21,227 bases of DNA. Source: JBFHRB01 sp041591915. Its GTDB lineage: Bacteria > Actinomycetota > Nitriliruptoria > Nitriliruptorales > Nitriliruptoraceae. Shown piece after piece: positions 7,569 through 15,081 of this stretch. The notes beneath the pieces are model-generated. The model ran no database searches and had not been told where the DNA came from. It saw only the letters and a program-made list of their open reading frames with translations. The position numbers and the translations under genes were made by a program. The first letter of the stretch is position 1, and every line of letters starts with the position of its first letter. The stretch covers positions 1 through 21,227 of the forward strand of contig JBFHRB010000019.1 in the NCBI GenBank assembly GCA_041591915.1, in the 5' to 3' direction.

Positions 7569-8912
7569 ATGCGTGTCCGTCGAATCGTCGCACCCATCGC
7601 CGCCGCGCTCGTCGTCGCGTCGAGTGTCGGCGCCGGAACGCCGAGGACGGCCGACGAGGATCGTGCCCACATCGAGGTCGGCGAGCTCGCAGGCGGGCAC
7701 GTCGGCACGCTGGACACCGCGACCGACGGCCTGTTCTGGGCGACGCCGACGTTCACCTGCGGCGAGTTGGACGAGGAGCTGACGCGGAACCGCGCGAACA
7801 CCAACCCGCCGAAGTGCAGCGGGCTCGGGTTCGCCTACACGTTCACGCTCGACCGGGACGCCGACGAGCTCCGGGTCGCCTTCGACCAGCCGTACCGCCA
7901 GGACACCATCCGGATGTTCTTCGCCGGCCAGACGGCCAGCAGCAGTGGCACGTTCACCCGCGAGATCCGGATGCCCAACCCCAGGCGAGGCAGCTACACG
8001 GTCTCGCTCATCCCGGACCGCGCGACGACCACGCTCATCCGCCTCCGCGCGGTCGTCGTGGACGACCTCCCGCCCGGGCCTGCCGGCGAGGTGCGCGACC
8101 TGCTGCCGAACATGCGGGCCATGCCCCCCTTCGAGTTCGGTTTCACCGCACCCGCACACCCGCTCAACGGCCCCTTCCTCGCCGGCGACGGACAGAACCC
8201 GCCGCTCGTGGTGCAGGGACAGCGTCCGATCTCCTGCACCACCGACGAGCGCGAGGAAGCCGCCCAACGCGGCGACGTCATCGTCGACTGCCTCCGGTTC
8301 ACCAGCGGCCCGCTCAACGCGGGCGAGGGCCACTGGCACGTCGAAGGTGAGCTCCCGCAGGACATGGAGCAGGTCGTCTACCGCACCGACGGCACGAGCT
8401 ACCGGCGTCCGGCCGGCACGTGGCAGTGGCACGCCACCCACGCGCACGTCCACTACAACGACCTCCTCTACTACGAGCTCCTCGCCGTCGACGAGGTCAC
8501 GGGCGAGCTGTCGCTGGTCGGCGACGGGCACAAGAACGGGTTCTGCACCGTTCCGCAGGGCTTCGCCGACTGGGACTCCGTCCGGCAGGTCCCGTACTCG
8601 ACCAACGTCGACGAGGAGGGGTTCTGCCTCTCACCTGCGGGCCCGGGCATGTCGCTCATGGCCGGCTGGGGCGACGTCTACCGGTGGCAGCGTGCCGGCC
8701 AGTACGTCGACTTCACCAACGGCGGCGACGGGCTCTGGGTCGTCCGCGCCACGGTCGACGTCAACGACTTCCTCCTGGAGTCCGACGAGACCGACAACGA
8801 GGCCTACGCCCTGATCCGCGTACGCGGGCGCGAGGTCGAGGTGCTCGAGCGGGGCATGGGCTCCGGGCCGGGGGACCCGGCCAGGGCCATCGTGAACGAC
8901 GGGCGGTTCTGA
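7569..8912 (+). CDS. secreted lysyl oxidase-like copper amine oxidase
   Basis: 447-residue lysyl oxidase (LOX) family protein. In animals this family oxidatively deaminates peptidyl lysine to allysine using copper and a lysine-tyrosylquinone (LTQ) cofactor. Residues 1-22 look like a signal peptide, so it is probably exported. Residues about 33-165 form a beta-rich domain resembling a pre-peptidase/CBM-like fold (tentative). The C-terminal half aligns by eye with animal LOX: copper-binding HAHVH (H291, H293, H295, with H288 just before), then NDLLYYELL, GHKNGFC containing K322 (matching the LTQ lysine in GHKASFC), GWGDVY containing Y371 (matching the LTQ tyrosine region), and a closing VDVNDFLLESDETDN like the animal VNPxYLVPESDYTN. 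Start is ATG 7569, chosen for the signal peptide and the AGAGG upstream; the frame stays open far upstream, antisense to ftsY. It is convergent with smc (25 bases). The in vivo substrate is unknown. Confidence 0.88.
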   Translation: MRVRRIVAPIAAALVVASSVGAGTPRTADEDRAHIEVGELAGGHVGTLDTATDGLFWATPTFTCGELDEELTRNRANTNPPKCSGLGFAYTFTLDRDADELRVAFDQPYRQDTIRMFFAGQTASSSGTFTREIRMPNPRRGSYTVSLIPDRATTTLIRLRAVVVDDLPPGPAGEVRDLLPNMRAMPPFEFGFTAPAHPLNGPFLAGDGQNPPLVVQGQRPISCTTDEREEAAQRGDVIVDCLRFTSGPLNAGEGHWHVEGELPQDMEQVVYRTDGTSYRRPAGTWQWHATHAHVHYNDLLYYELLAVDEVTGELSLVGDGHKNGFCTVPQGFADWDSVRQVPYSTNVDEEGFCLSPAGPGMSLMAGWGDVYRWQRAGQYVDFTNGGDGLWVVRATVDVNDFLLESDETDNEAYALIRVRGREVEVLERGMGSGPGDPARAIVNDGRF

Positions 8913-8937
8913 CCCGTCGGCGATCGGCCCCGCGCCG

Positions 8938-11900
8938 CTACGCCCCGGCGGTCAACTGCTCGAGGTCGCGGTCGGTGAGACGCTCGCTGAGGACCTTCGA
9001 GACGGCGTCGCCGCCCATCGTGACCCCGTACATCACGTCCGCGACCTCCATCGTGCGCCGTTGGTGGGTCACGATGATGAGCTGCGACGTGCCCCGGAAC
9101 GACTCGAACACGTCGACGAGCCGGTGGAGGTTCACGTCGTCCAGCGCCGCGTCGACCTCGTCGAGCACGTAGAACGGGCTCGGCCGCGCCTTGAAGATCG
9201 CGAACACGAAGGCGAGGACCGTGAGCGATCGTTCGCCGCCGGACAGCAGGCTCAGCCGCTTGACGCGCTTGCCGGGCGGGCGGGCCTCCACCTCGATGCC
9301 GGTCGCGAGCATGTCGTCGGGGTCGGTCAGGACGAGGCGGCCCGTTCCGCCCGGGAACACCTGGCCGAAGATCTCCTCGAAGTTGAGCGCCACGTCCTCG
9401 AACGCGTCGGCGAAGACCTCGCGGATCTTGCCGTCGACCGCGTCGATGACCTCCTGCAGGTCGCGCTTGGACTGACGCAGGTCCTCCAGCTGCGAGGAGA
9501 GGAAGGCGTGGCGGTCCTCGAGCGCCTTGAACTCCTCGAGGGCCAGCGGGTTGACCCGGCCGAGGAGCCCGAGCTTGCGGACGAGGACGTCCTCGCGCTC
9601 CACGAGCTCGTCCCGGTGGTACTCGCTCGCGTCGGGGTGTTCCGCGTCCAGCTCGTCGGGTGACAGGCCGAACTCGTTGCGGACCTTGGCCTGCAGCTCC
9701 TTGATGTCGCGCTCGACATCGACGCGGCCGAGGTCGGCCTGGTGCCGCTGCTCGCGGATCCGTTCGAAGTCCTCCGCGAGCTCGGCGACCTGCTCGCGCG
9801 CCTTGGACACGCGGTCGCGATGGACGCGGAGCTGCTCGGACAGGCGCTCCCGCTCGGCCGCGGCGGCCTCGATCGACAGCTCGAGCTTCTCGACCGCGAC
9901 CTCGCAGAAAGCCGCGAGCTCGCCGCACCTGACGATGCCTCGCCGGCGTGCCTCGCGCCGACGCGCAGCCTCGGCCAACGCGGTCTCGACGGTGTCGGCC
10001 TCGCGCCGCAGCTCGGCAGCCTGGGACTCGAGGTGGCGGAGCTGTTCCTCGATGCGCTCGACCGCGATCCGCGTCTCGAGCTCGGCCTCGCGCGCCTCCT
10101 CGACGCGAGCGTCGAGCTCGGCCGCGACCTCATCGGGGCCCTCGGCCGCATCGTCGGCCTGCTCGTCGACGTCGGGGCCGCGCGACAGCAGCGACTGCAG
10201 CGACTCGCGGTCGCGCTTGATGACCTCGAGGAGCTCGGTGTGCTGCGCGGCCACGACACCGCGCTGGTTGTTGAGGGCGACGAGCTCCTTGTGGACCCGC
10301 GCCAGGCGCTCGGCGGCCCCGGTGATGCGCGCGTCGGACTCGTTGATCCGGGTGGTCGCGGCGTCGAGGACCTGCCGCGCGTCAGCGAGCACGCCCTTGG
10401 CCTCGTCCAGCTCGCCACCCACGACCTCGAGGTCGCGGTCGAGCTCGGTGACGCGCTTCTCGGCGTCCAGCGCAGCCTGTGCCGTCAGGACGGTCGAGCG
10501 CTCGGGGACGGCGCCCCCCGCGAAGCCGAACGGGCCGGCCAGGTCGCCCTCCGGCGTGACGAACGTGAGGTCGGGGTGCTCGCCCTGCAGGCGGACCGCC
10601 TGGTCCCACGAGCGCGCCATGTAGGTGCGCCCGAGCGCCGATCGCAGGGCGGCGACGGCACGCTCCGAGGCGGCGGTGTCACGGGGCCGGATGAAGTCGG
10701 CGATGGGGCGGGCCCCGGCGGACGCGAGCTGCTGCTGGACCGCCTCGTGGACCGGCGTCGACTGGCCGGACCGGCCGGCGAGCACGACCGCCCGGCCCAC
10801 CCGCTGATCGCGCAGCCACGCCACGGCGCTCCCGGCGCGGGCCCCGTCCTCGACCAGGACCGCCTCGCCCAGCGGGCCCAGGGCGATCGCGAGGGCTGCG
10901 GCCGCGTCCTCCGGTATGCGGACGTGGTCGGCCAACAGGCCCGCGACGCCCGGCAGCCCGGCCTCGAGCAGCGCGGACGTGCCGCTCGCCGGGTCCTCGA
11001 GCGCCGCGCGCAGGGCCTCGGCCCGAGCGAGCTGGGAGGCCCGCTCACGCTCCAGCTCGCGCTGGCGCCGGGTCAGGGTCTCCACCCGCTCCTGCGCGAT
11101 CGCCAGGTCGCCCTCGGCGGCCTCGACCGAGGTCGTGAGGTCGATCTCCTGGGCGTCGAGCCGCTGGATCTCCTCCTGCACCTTCTGGACGTCCGCCTCG
11201 GCCTCCGCGATCCGGCCGTCGAGCGACTGCAGCTGGGCCGCGATGCGGCCCGTCTCCGCGTCGCCGCTGGCGATCGAGCCACGCAGGGCCGAGACCTCGC
11301 CCTCCCACCGCAGGATCCGCTCACGCTGCTCGGCGCGACGGCGGGCCTCGGCCGCGATCTCCTGCTCGTGGGCGCGCCGGGCCGCCTCGGCCTCGCGGCG
11401 CCGCGCCACCGCGGCCTCGAACGCCGCACGGGCCTCGTCTCGCGCCTCCTGCCGGCCAGCACGCTCGAGGTCGATGCGGTCGGCCTGGGCCCGGAGCTCG
11501 TCCGGCGGGCGGCCGGCCAGCGGCTCCTCCACGTACTCGATGAGGTGGCGTCGCTTGGCCTCGATCAGGTCGGCGGTGCCGCGCAGCCGTTCGAGCAGCG
11601 ACTTGAGCTGGTAGTAGTCGGCCTGGGCGCGCTCGAGCTTCGGCGCGTCCTGGGAGATGCGGGACTCGGCCTGGCTGACGCGCTCCCTCGCCTCGTTGAG
11701 TGCCCCTTCGACCTCGGCCTGCTGGTCCGCCGCGCGGGCATCGATCTCGGCGCTGCGGTCGCGGCGGACGACGAGCTGGCTGAGGTCGTGGGCGGCCAGG
11801 CGGACCTGCACGTCGCGGAGGTCGGCCTGCAGGGCCGCGTACTTGTTGGCGGCCTCGGCCTGGCGCTCGAGCGGACGGAGCTGGCGACGGAGCTCGCGCA

Positions 11901-12513
11901 GCACCGACTTGAGCTTGTCGATGTGGACGTCGACCTGGTCGAGCTTCTTGATGGCGCGCTCGCGGCGGCGGCGGTGCTTGGCGATGCCCGCGGCCTCCTC
12001 GATGTAGGCACGGCGGTCCTCGGGCTTGGCGTTGAGGATCGCGTCGAGCTGGCCCTGCCCGACGATCGTGTGCATCTCGCGGCCGAGGCCGGTGTCGCTG
12101 AGGAGCTCCTGCACGTCGAGCGCCCGGACCTCCGCCCCGTTGATCCGGTAGACGTTCTCGCCGCTGGCGAAGATCTCGCGGCTGACCCGTACCTCGCTGA
12201 ACTGCTGCGCGGAGGCCGCGGTACCGAGGGCGTCGGTGCCGAGTCGGCCCTCGCTGTTGTCGATCGTGATCTCGACCATCGCGCGCCCGAGGGCCTGCCG
12301 CGAAGGCGAGCCGGCGAAGATGACGTCCGCCATCTGGCCGGAGCGCATGCGCTTGGTGGAGTGGGTGCCGAGGACCCAGCCCATGGCGTCGACGACGTTG
12401 GACTTGCCGGAGCCGTTGGGGCCCACGATGACGGTGATCCCGGGCTCGACGTCGAGCACGGTCTTGTCCGCGAACGACTTGAAGCCCTTGAGGGTGATGG
12501 CCTTGAGGAACAC
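8938..12513 (-). CDS. smc: chromosome segregation protein SMC
   Basis: Full-length structural maintenance of chromosomes ATPase, 1191 residues, forming the condensin-like ring with ScpA/ScpB that compacts and segregates the nucleoid. The N-terminal head has Walker A GPNGSGKS (31-38) after the canonical MFLKAITLKGFKSFAD opening. Long coiled coils (about 165-500 and 680-1030) flank a hinge at about 505-665 (GLPGVAGLLADHV...). The C-terminal head carries the signature LSGGERSL (S1091 onward), Walker B FYVLDEVDAALDD (D1118, E1119) and a switch histidine in IIVTHQRRTM. The start is GTG at 12513, with GGAAGG 9 bases upstream. It is preceded by a 314-base gap with strong hairpins. The scpA and scpB partners are not in the window. 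Confidence 0.98.
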   Translation of the reverse strand: MFLKAITLKGFKSFADKTVLDVEPGITVIVGPNGSGKSNVVDAMGWVLGTHSTKRMRSGQMADVIFAGSPSRQALGRAMVEITIDNSEGRLGTDALGTAASAQQFSEVRVSREIFASGENVYRINGAEVRALDVQELLSDTGLGREMHTIVGQGQLDAILNAKPEDRRAYIEEAAGIAKHRRRRERAIKKLDQVDVHIDKLKSVLRELRRQLRPLERQAEAANKYAALQADLRDVQVRLAAHDLSQLVVRRDRSAEIDARAADQQAEVEGALNEARERVSQAESRISQDAPKLERAQADYYQLKSLLERLRGTADLIEAKRRHLIEYVEEPLAGRPPDELRAQADRIDLERAGRQEARDEARAAFEAAVARRREAEAARRAHEQEIAAEARRRAEQRERILRWEGEVSALRGSIASGDAETGRIAAQLQSLDGRIAEAEADVQKVQEEIQRLDAQEIDLTTSVEAAEGDLAIAQERVETLTRRQRELERERASQLARAEALRAALEDPASGTSALLEAGLPGVAGLLADHVRIPEDAAAALAIALGPLGEAVLVEDGARAGSAVAWLRDQRVGRAVVLAGRSGQSTPVHEAVQQQLASAGARPIADFIRPRDTAASERAVAALRSALGRTYMARSWDQAVRLQGEHPDLTFVTPEGDLAGPFGFAGGAVPERSTVLTAQAALDAEKRVTELDRDLEVVGGELDEAKGVLADARQVLDAATTRINESDARITGAAERLARVHKELVALNNQRGVVAAQHTELLEVIKRDRESLQSLLSRGPDVDEQADDAAEGPDEVAAELDARVEEAREAELETRIAVERIEEQLRHLESQAAELRREADTVETALAEAARRREARRRGIVRCGELAAFCEVAVEKLELSIEAAAAERERLSEQLRVHRDRVSKAREQVAELAEDFERIREQRHQADLGRVDVERDIKELQAKVRNEFGLSPDELDAEHPDASEYHRDELVEREDVLVRKLGLLGRVNPLALEEFKALEDRHAFLSSQLEDLRQSKRDLQEVIDAVDGKIREVFADAFEDVALNFEEIFGQVFPGGTGRLVLTDPDDMLATGIEVEARPPGKRVKRLSLLSGGERSLTVLAFVFAIFKARPSPFYVLDEVDAALDDVNLHRLVDVFESFRGTSQLIIVTHQRRTMEVADVMYGVTMGGDAVSKVLSERLTDRDLEQLTAGA

Positions 12514-12730
12514 CCGCTCGTGCCTTCCGCTGTGCGCGTCGGCCGGGGCTCGGGGGTCGCCCGAGACGCCGCAGCGACGGGGACCGACACCACGTCGACG
12601 ACGGATGCACGGCCACTGGTTCGGTATGGAGGGAAGGTGGGGCGGAGCGTACCGAGCCCGTCCGCCCGGACCGTGCAGGCTCCACCGGCCTGGACATGCT
12701 GGATCGGGCCCCGGGACGGTCCTGCCGGCC

Positions 12731-12761
12731 GAGCCCTAGCGGGCTCTACGACCCCGCTAGG
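12731..12761 (-). promoter_or_regulatory. two mutually exclusive hairpins in the smc leader
   Basis: Two overlapping inverted repeats share bases. CCTAGCGGG (12735-12743) pairs with CCCGCTAGG (12753-12761) across a 9-base loop. Alternatively GAGCCC (12731-12736) pairs with GGGCTC (12741-12746) across a TAGC loop. In a minus-strand transcript the 9-bp stem would form first. The architecture recalls attenuators or antiterminators, but there is no U-tract; function is inference. Confidence 0.4.
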
Positions 12762-12782
12762 AGGCCCGCCGCAGACGCGACA

Positions 12783-12815
12783 ACGGCGGGCACCGGACGT
12801 CCGGTTGCCCGCCGT
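12783..12815 (-). terminator. strong hairpin after the 61-residue gene
   Basis: A perfect 10-bp stem ACGGCGGGCA (12783-12792) / TGCCCGCCGT (12806-12815) encloses the 12-bp palindrome CCGGACGTCCGG (12793-12804), with one unpaired T at 12805. It begins 12 bases beyond the stop of the small minus-strand gene. It lacks a following U-run, as many high-GC actinobacterial terminators do. Position and stability make a terminator likely. Confidence 0.65.
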
Positions 12816-12827
12816 GCTCGCCTGGTT

Positions 12828-13013
12828 TCAGGCGGTGATGGTCTCTGCGGACGTGTCGAGCGCGACGATCTCGGGCTCGAGCGCCGCCTGCGCCGCCTCT
12901 GCCTCCGCCAGCGCCGCCTCGAGCTGGGCGACGCGGGCGCGCAGGGCGCGGACCTCGTCGAGGAGCTGCAGGCTCTTCGGTGCTGCGAACGATCCCATGA
13001 GGGCCTTGGCCAT
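12828..13013 (-). CDS. small conserved-looking coiled-coil protein, function unknown
   Basis: 61-residue acidic, alanine-rich protein: a short MAKALMGSF start, then one continuous heptad-patterned helix (about residues 14-48, LLDEVRALRARVAQLEAAL and onward) and an acidic end. No signal peptide or membrane segment. The MAKAL-plus-coiled-coil pattern resembles small uncharacterised actinobacterial proteins I have seen, but I cannot name a family. I chose the ATG at 13013 because GGAGAGG lies 9 bases upstream; a longer frame from 13049 lacks such a site. The strong hairpin just after its stop and the good ribosome site argue that it is a real gene. It lies between the mutM homologue and smc with gaps over 300 bases on both sides, so it may be its own transcription unit. 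A DNA-, SMC- or divisome-associated role is only a guess. Confidence 0.7.
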   Translation of the reverse strand: MAKALMGSFAAPKSLQLLDEVRALRARVAQLEAALAEAEAAQAALEPEIVALDTSAETITA

Positions 13014-13195
13014 CGCTGCGTACCTCTCCCCCGCGGGCTGGAACCCCATGTTGTCGGGGCACCCGGGGTCATGCGTATCGGTGTGTGTGCCTCACGATCC
13101 GACGGCGTCGGCTCCCCCCGGTGTTCGCCGACGGCCCCACGATCTCCTCCCCCGGGCTTGCCCGGCGCTGTGGCGGGCAGCAAGAGGAGGTCATG

Positions 13196-13267
13196 GGTGC
13201 GCGTGGCGGAAACGGCAGACGGACGCTGTCGAACCTCTACTGATGCTACCTGCGCGGTGGGCGCACC
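13196..13267 (+). other. tRNA-Leu-like sequence, degenerate or fortuitous
   Basis: A 72-base segment closed by a perfect 7-bp acceptor-like stem GGTGCGC (13196-13202) / GCGCACC (13261-13267). It is followed by TGGCGGAAACGGCAGACG (13204-13221), which strongly resembles the D-arm of bacterial tRNA-Leu. No anticodon arm, variable arm or TTCGA T-loop can be folded from the remainder, so it is not a working tRNA. It may be a tRNA relic, a tRNA-mimicking RNA element, or chance. Confidence 0.25.
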
Positions 13268-13272
13268 GTCCA
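13243..13272 (-). promoter_or_regulatory. possible minus-strand promoter for the small gene
   Basis: Read on the minus strand, TGGACG (13267-13272) and TAGCAT (13243-13248) are 18 bases apart, each matching 4 of 6 consensus sigma-A positions (TTGACA/TATAAT). A transcript from here would have a leader of about 220 bases before the 61-residue gene. Inverted repeats just upstream (13273-13297) could be operators. The match is modest and overlaps the tRNA-like segment. Confidence 0.25.
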
Positions 13273-13394
13273 GAGTGACACTCGTGTGACCCGAGTGCTA
13301 GCGCGGCGGTCGCACGCCGTGCGCGCCTGACGAGGCGTCAGATGCTCGCACCCGGGCGTTGCGGACCGGGGAGCCGGCACATCGGGCACGGCGG

Positions 13395-14255
13395 TCAGAT
13401 CTGGCACTGCTCGCAGTAGTGCGTGTACGTCCGGGTCCTGATGCGGTGGCGGACCAGCGTGTTGCGGCAGCGGTAGCAGGGCATGCCCTGTCGACCGAAC
13501 ACCTTGATGTGCTCGCTGACCTCGCCCTCGTCATCGACGGCCCGGTCGATCTCGGCGTCCTCGAGGCTCGACCCGCGGAACTTGATCGCCGCGGCGATGA
13601 CCTCCTGCATGGCCCGGTAGAAGCGCCTGACCTCCTGGGTGGACAGCGTCTCGGACTGCCGGTCCCAGCGCAGTCCCGCCTCCCAGAGGATCTCGTCGGA
13701 GTAGACGTCGCCGAGGCCCAGCATGAGGGCGTCGTCGGTCAGGACCGCCTTGAGGGGCTTGCCCCACTCGCGCAGCCGGTGTCCGAACTCCATCCACGTC
13801 GGGTTGTCGTCGAGTGGGTCCATCGCGTCGGCGGACAGCCCGGCGGCCTCGAGCGAACCCTCGGTGGGCACCACGCCGCTGCGCGACGTGGGGTCCTTCG
13901 CCTCGTCGGACATGTGGATCGCGCCGCCGATCGTGAACGTCACGACCAGCTCCGCGTTGGCACCCGGGTCGGCCGTCGCGGTCTCGCGGTGCAGCGTCCC
14001 CTGCGCACCCGGGTCGACGACCCAGGTCATCGCCGTGCCCTCGTCGTCCTCGTCGAGGTCGATGAACAGGACCTTGCCGCGGCGACGGACGGCCTCGATC
14101 TTGTGGCCCTCGAGGGCCTTGGCGAAGTCGGGCCGGTTGCGGTGGAAGGGGCGGACGACGGACGCGGACTGGACGATGACGTCCTTGACCTTCTTGCCCA
14201 CGATCTCCTTCTCGAGGTCCTTTCGCAGGACCTCGACCTCGGGCAACTCGAGCAC
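13395..14255 (-). CDS. mutM: Fpg/MutM-family DNA glycosylase homologue with altered active site
   Basis: 286-residue member of the formamidopyrimidine-DNA glycosylase family, which excises oxidised purines such as 8-oxoguanine. The fold is recognisable: ELPEVEVLRKDLE start, K61 in the RRRGK beta-hairpin, the helix-two-turn-helix around 167-190 and a C-terminal zinc finger (C260, C263, C281, C284). Oddities: the protein starts with Met-Leu-Glu, not Met-Pro-Glu, so the catalytic N-terminal proline is missing while E3 remains. The helix-two-turn-helix asparagine is Asp (GLGDVYSDE, D183). The usual RRFG intercalation loop is replaced by DPTSRSG. The GTG start at 14255 is well supported by GAGGAG 6 bases upstream, and no in-frame upstream start restores proline. 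It follows rnc by 75 bases in the conserved rnc-mutM-smc order. It may be a specialised or lyase-deficient subfamily; activity is uncertain. Confidence 0.85.
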   Translation of the reverse strand: MLELPEVEVLRKDLEKEIVGKKVKDVIVQSASVVRPFHRNRPDFAKALEGHKIEAVRRRGKVLFIDLDEDDEGTAMTWVVDPGAQGTLHRETATADPGANAELVVTFTIGGAIHMSDEAKDPTSRSGVVPTEGSLEAAGLSADAMDPLDDNPTWMEFGHRLREWGKPLKAVLTDDALMLGLGDVYSDEILWEAGLRWDRQSETLSTQEVRRFYRAMQEVIAAAIKFRGSSLEDAEIDRAVDDEGEVSEHIKVFGRQGMPCYRCRNTLVRHRIRTRTYTHYCEQCQI

Positions 14256-14330
14256 GCTCGTCTCCTCATGGGTGCGCGGGATGGGTGCGCGGGGGCGCTC
14301 GTCGGCGGAACAGAGCTCCAGCGGCGGACG

Positions 14331-15065
14331 CTAGCGCTCGACCCCCACCCGCGCAGATTCGGACGTACCGCCGGTGAGCCGGAGGTAGGCCTCCCTGGCA
14401 GCAGCCTGCTCCGCCCGCTTCTTGCTGCGGCCGGTGCCGCTGCCGAGCACCTTGCCGTCGATCCGCACGGTCGCCGTGAAGGTCTTCTGGTGGTCCGGGC
14501 CGTCGTCGTCGAGCTCGTAGCTGGGCAGCACGTCGTACTCCGACGCGCTCAGCTCCTGCAGGCTCGTCTTGAAGTCGAGCGCCGCCCCGCGGCCCGCGAG
14601 CTGCTCCAGGCGGGGGTCGAAGAGGTCACTGATGACCCGCGCAGCGATGTCGAAGCCCTGGTCGAGGTAGATCGCCCCGAGGACCGCTTCGAGCGTGTCC
14701 GCGAGGATCGAGTCCTTCGACCGGCCACCGGAGGCGTCCTCACCCTTGCCGAGCAGGACGTAGTCGCCGAGATCGATGTCGTCGGCCACGGCGGCGAGCG
14801 TCTGCGCCTTCACGGCGGCCGCACGGAGCTTGGCGAGGCGCCCCTCGGCCTCACCCGGGTGCTCGGCGTAGATCGTGTCGGTGATGACGAGGGCCAGCAC
14901 GGCGTCACCGAGGAACTCGAGGCGCTCGTTGGTGTCGATGCCGCCGTTCTCGAAGGCGTAGCTGCGGTGCGTCAGTGCCATGCGGACGAGGCCCGGATCG
15001 GCCATCGCCACATCGAGCCGCCGGAGCAGCTCGGACGGGTCACGCGGCAGGTTCGCTCCGCTCAT
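14331..15065 (-). CDS. rnc: ribonuclease III
   Basis: Double-strand-specific endoribonuclease that processes rRNA precursors and structured mRNAs as a Mg-dependent homodimer. 244 residues, normal for the family. The catalytic domain has the signature NERLEFLGDAVL (46-57, with E50 and D54) and the second acidic pair D123/E126 in LADTLEAVLGAIY. A double-stranded RNA-binding domain follows (about 163-231, DFKTSLQEL ... GTGRSKKRAEQAAA). I start it at ATG 15065, 16 bases after the rpmF stop. A longer frame from 15137 would overlap rpmF by 56 bases and add a low-complexity extension. The Shine-Dalgarno is weak, suggesting translational coupling to rpmF. Neighbours rpmF and DUF177 tie it to ribosome assembly. 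Confidence 0.96.
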   Translation of the reverse strand: MSGANLPRDPSELLRRLDVAMADPGLVRMALTHRSYAFENGGIDTNERLEFLGDAVLALVITDTIYAEHPGEAEGRLAKLRAAAVKAQTLAAVADDIDLGDYVLLGKGEDASGGRSKDSILADTLEAVLGAIYLDQGFDIAARVISDLFDPRLEQLAGRGAALDFKTSLQELSASEYDVLPSYELDDDGPDHQKTFTATVRIDGKVLGSGTGRSKKRAEQAAAREAYLRLTGGTSESARVGVER

Positions 15066-15081
15066 GCGGGGACCGGCACGC

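Larger units (their letters stand above)
12514..12827. other. 314-base smc leader region rich in inverted repeats
   Basis: Gap between the 61-residue gene and smc, both minus strand. Besides the two structures listed separately (12731-12761 and 12783-12815) it holds CTCGGG/CCCGAG (12549-12554/12560-12565) about 40 bases upstream of smc. I see no convincing reading frame or full -35/-10 pair here. Any promoter for smc should lie in this stretch. Confidence 0.5.
13014..13394. other. 381-base hairpin-rich gap upstream of the small gene
   Basis: No convincing protein gene. It contains several inverted repeats: CGTCGGC/GCCGACG (13106-13112/13127-13133), CCGGG/CCCGG (13152-13156/13161-13165), the 72-base stem listed at 13196-13267, GAGTG-A-CACTC (13273-13283), CACTCG/CGAGTG (13279-13284/13292-13297) and CTGACG/CGTCAG (13327-13332/13336-13341). 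The last is 54 bases past the mutM stop and may end that transcript. A possible minus-strand promoter is at 13243-13272. The rest could be a long leader of the 61-residue gene or an unrecognised small RNA. Confidence 0.5.

Noticed and set aside
13192..13242. 16-codon plus-strand frame after GAGGAGG
   Set aside because: The Shine-Dalgarno-like run is only two bases from the ATG, too close to be useful, and the peptide is Gly/Arg-rich without features.
13196..13267. Functional tRNA-Leu
   Set aside because: No anticodon stem-loop, variable arm or TTCGA T-loop can be formed; kept only as a low-confidence tRNA-like element.
9742..13278. Very long plus-strand open frame (about 1178 codons) over smc
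   Set aside because: It mirrors the smc coiled coil; high GC removes stop codons on the opposite strand. No motifs, and it runs across the smc leader and the small gene.
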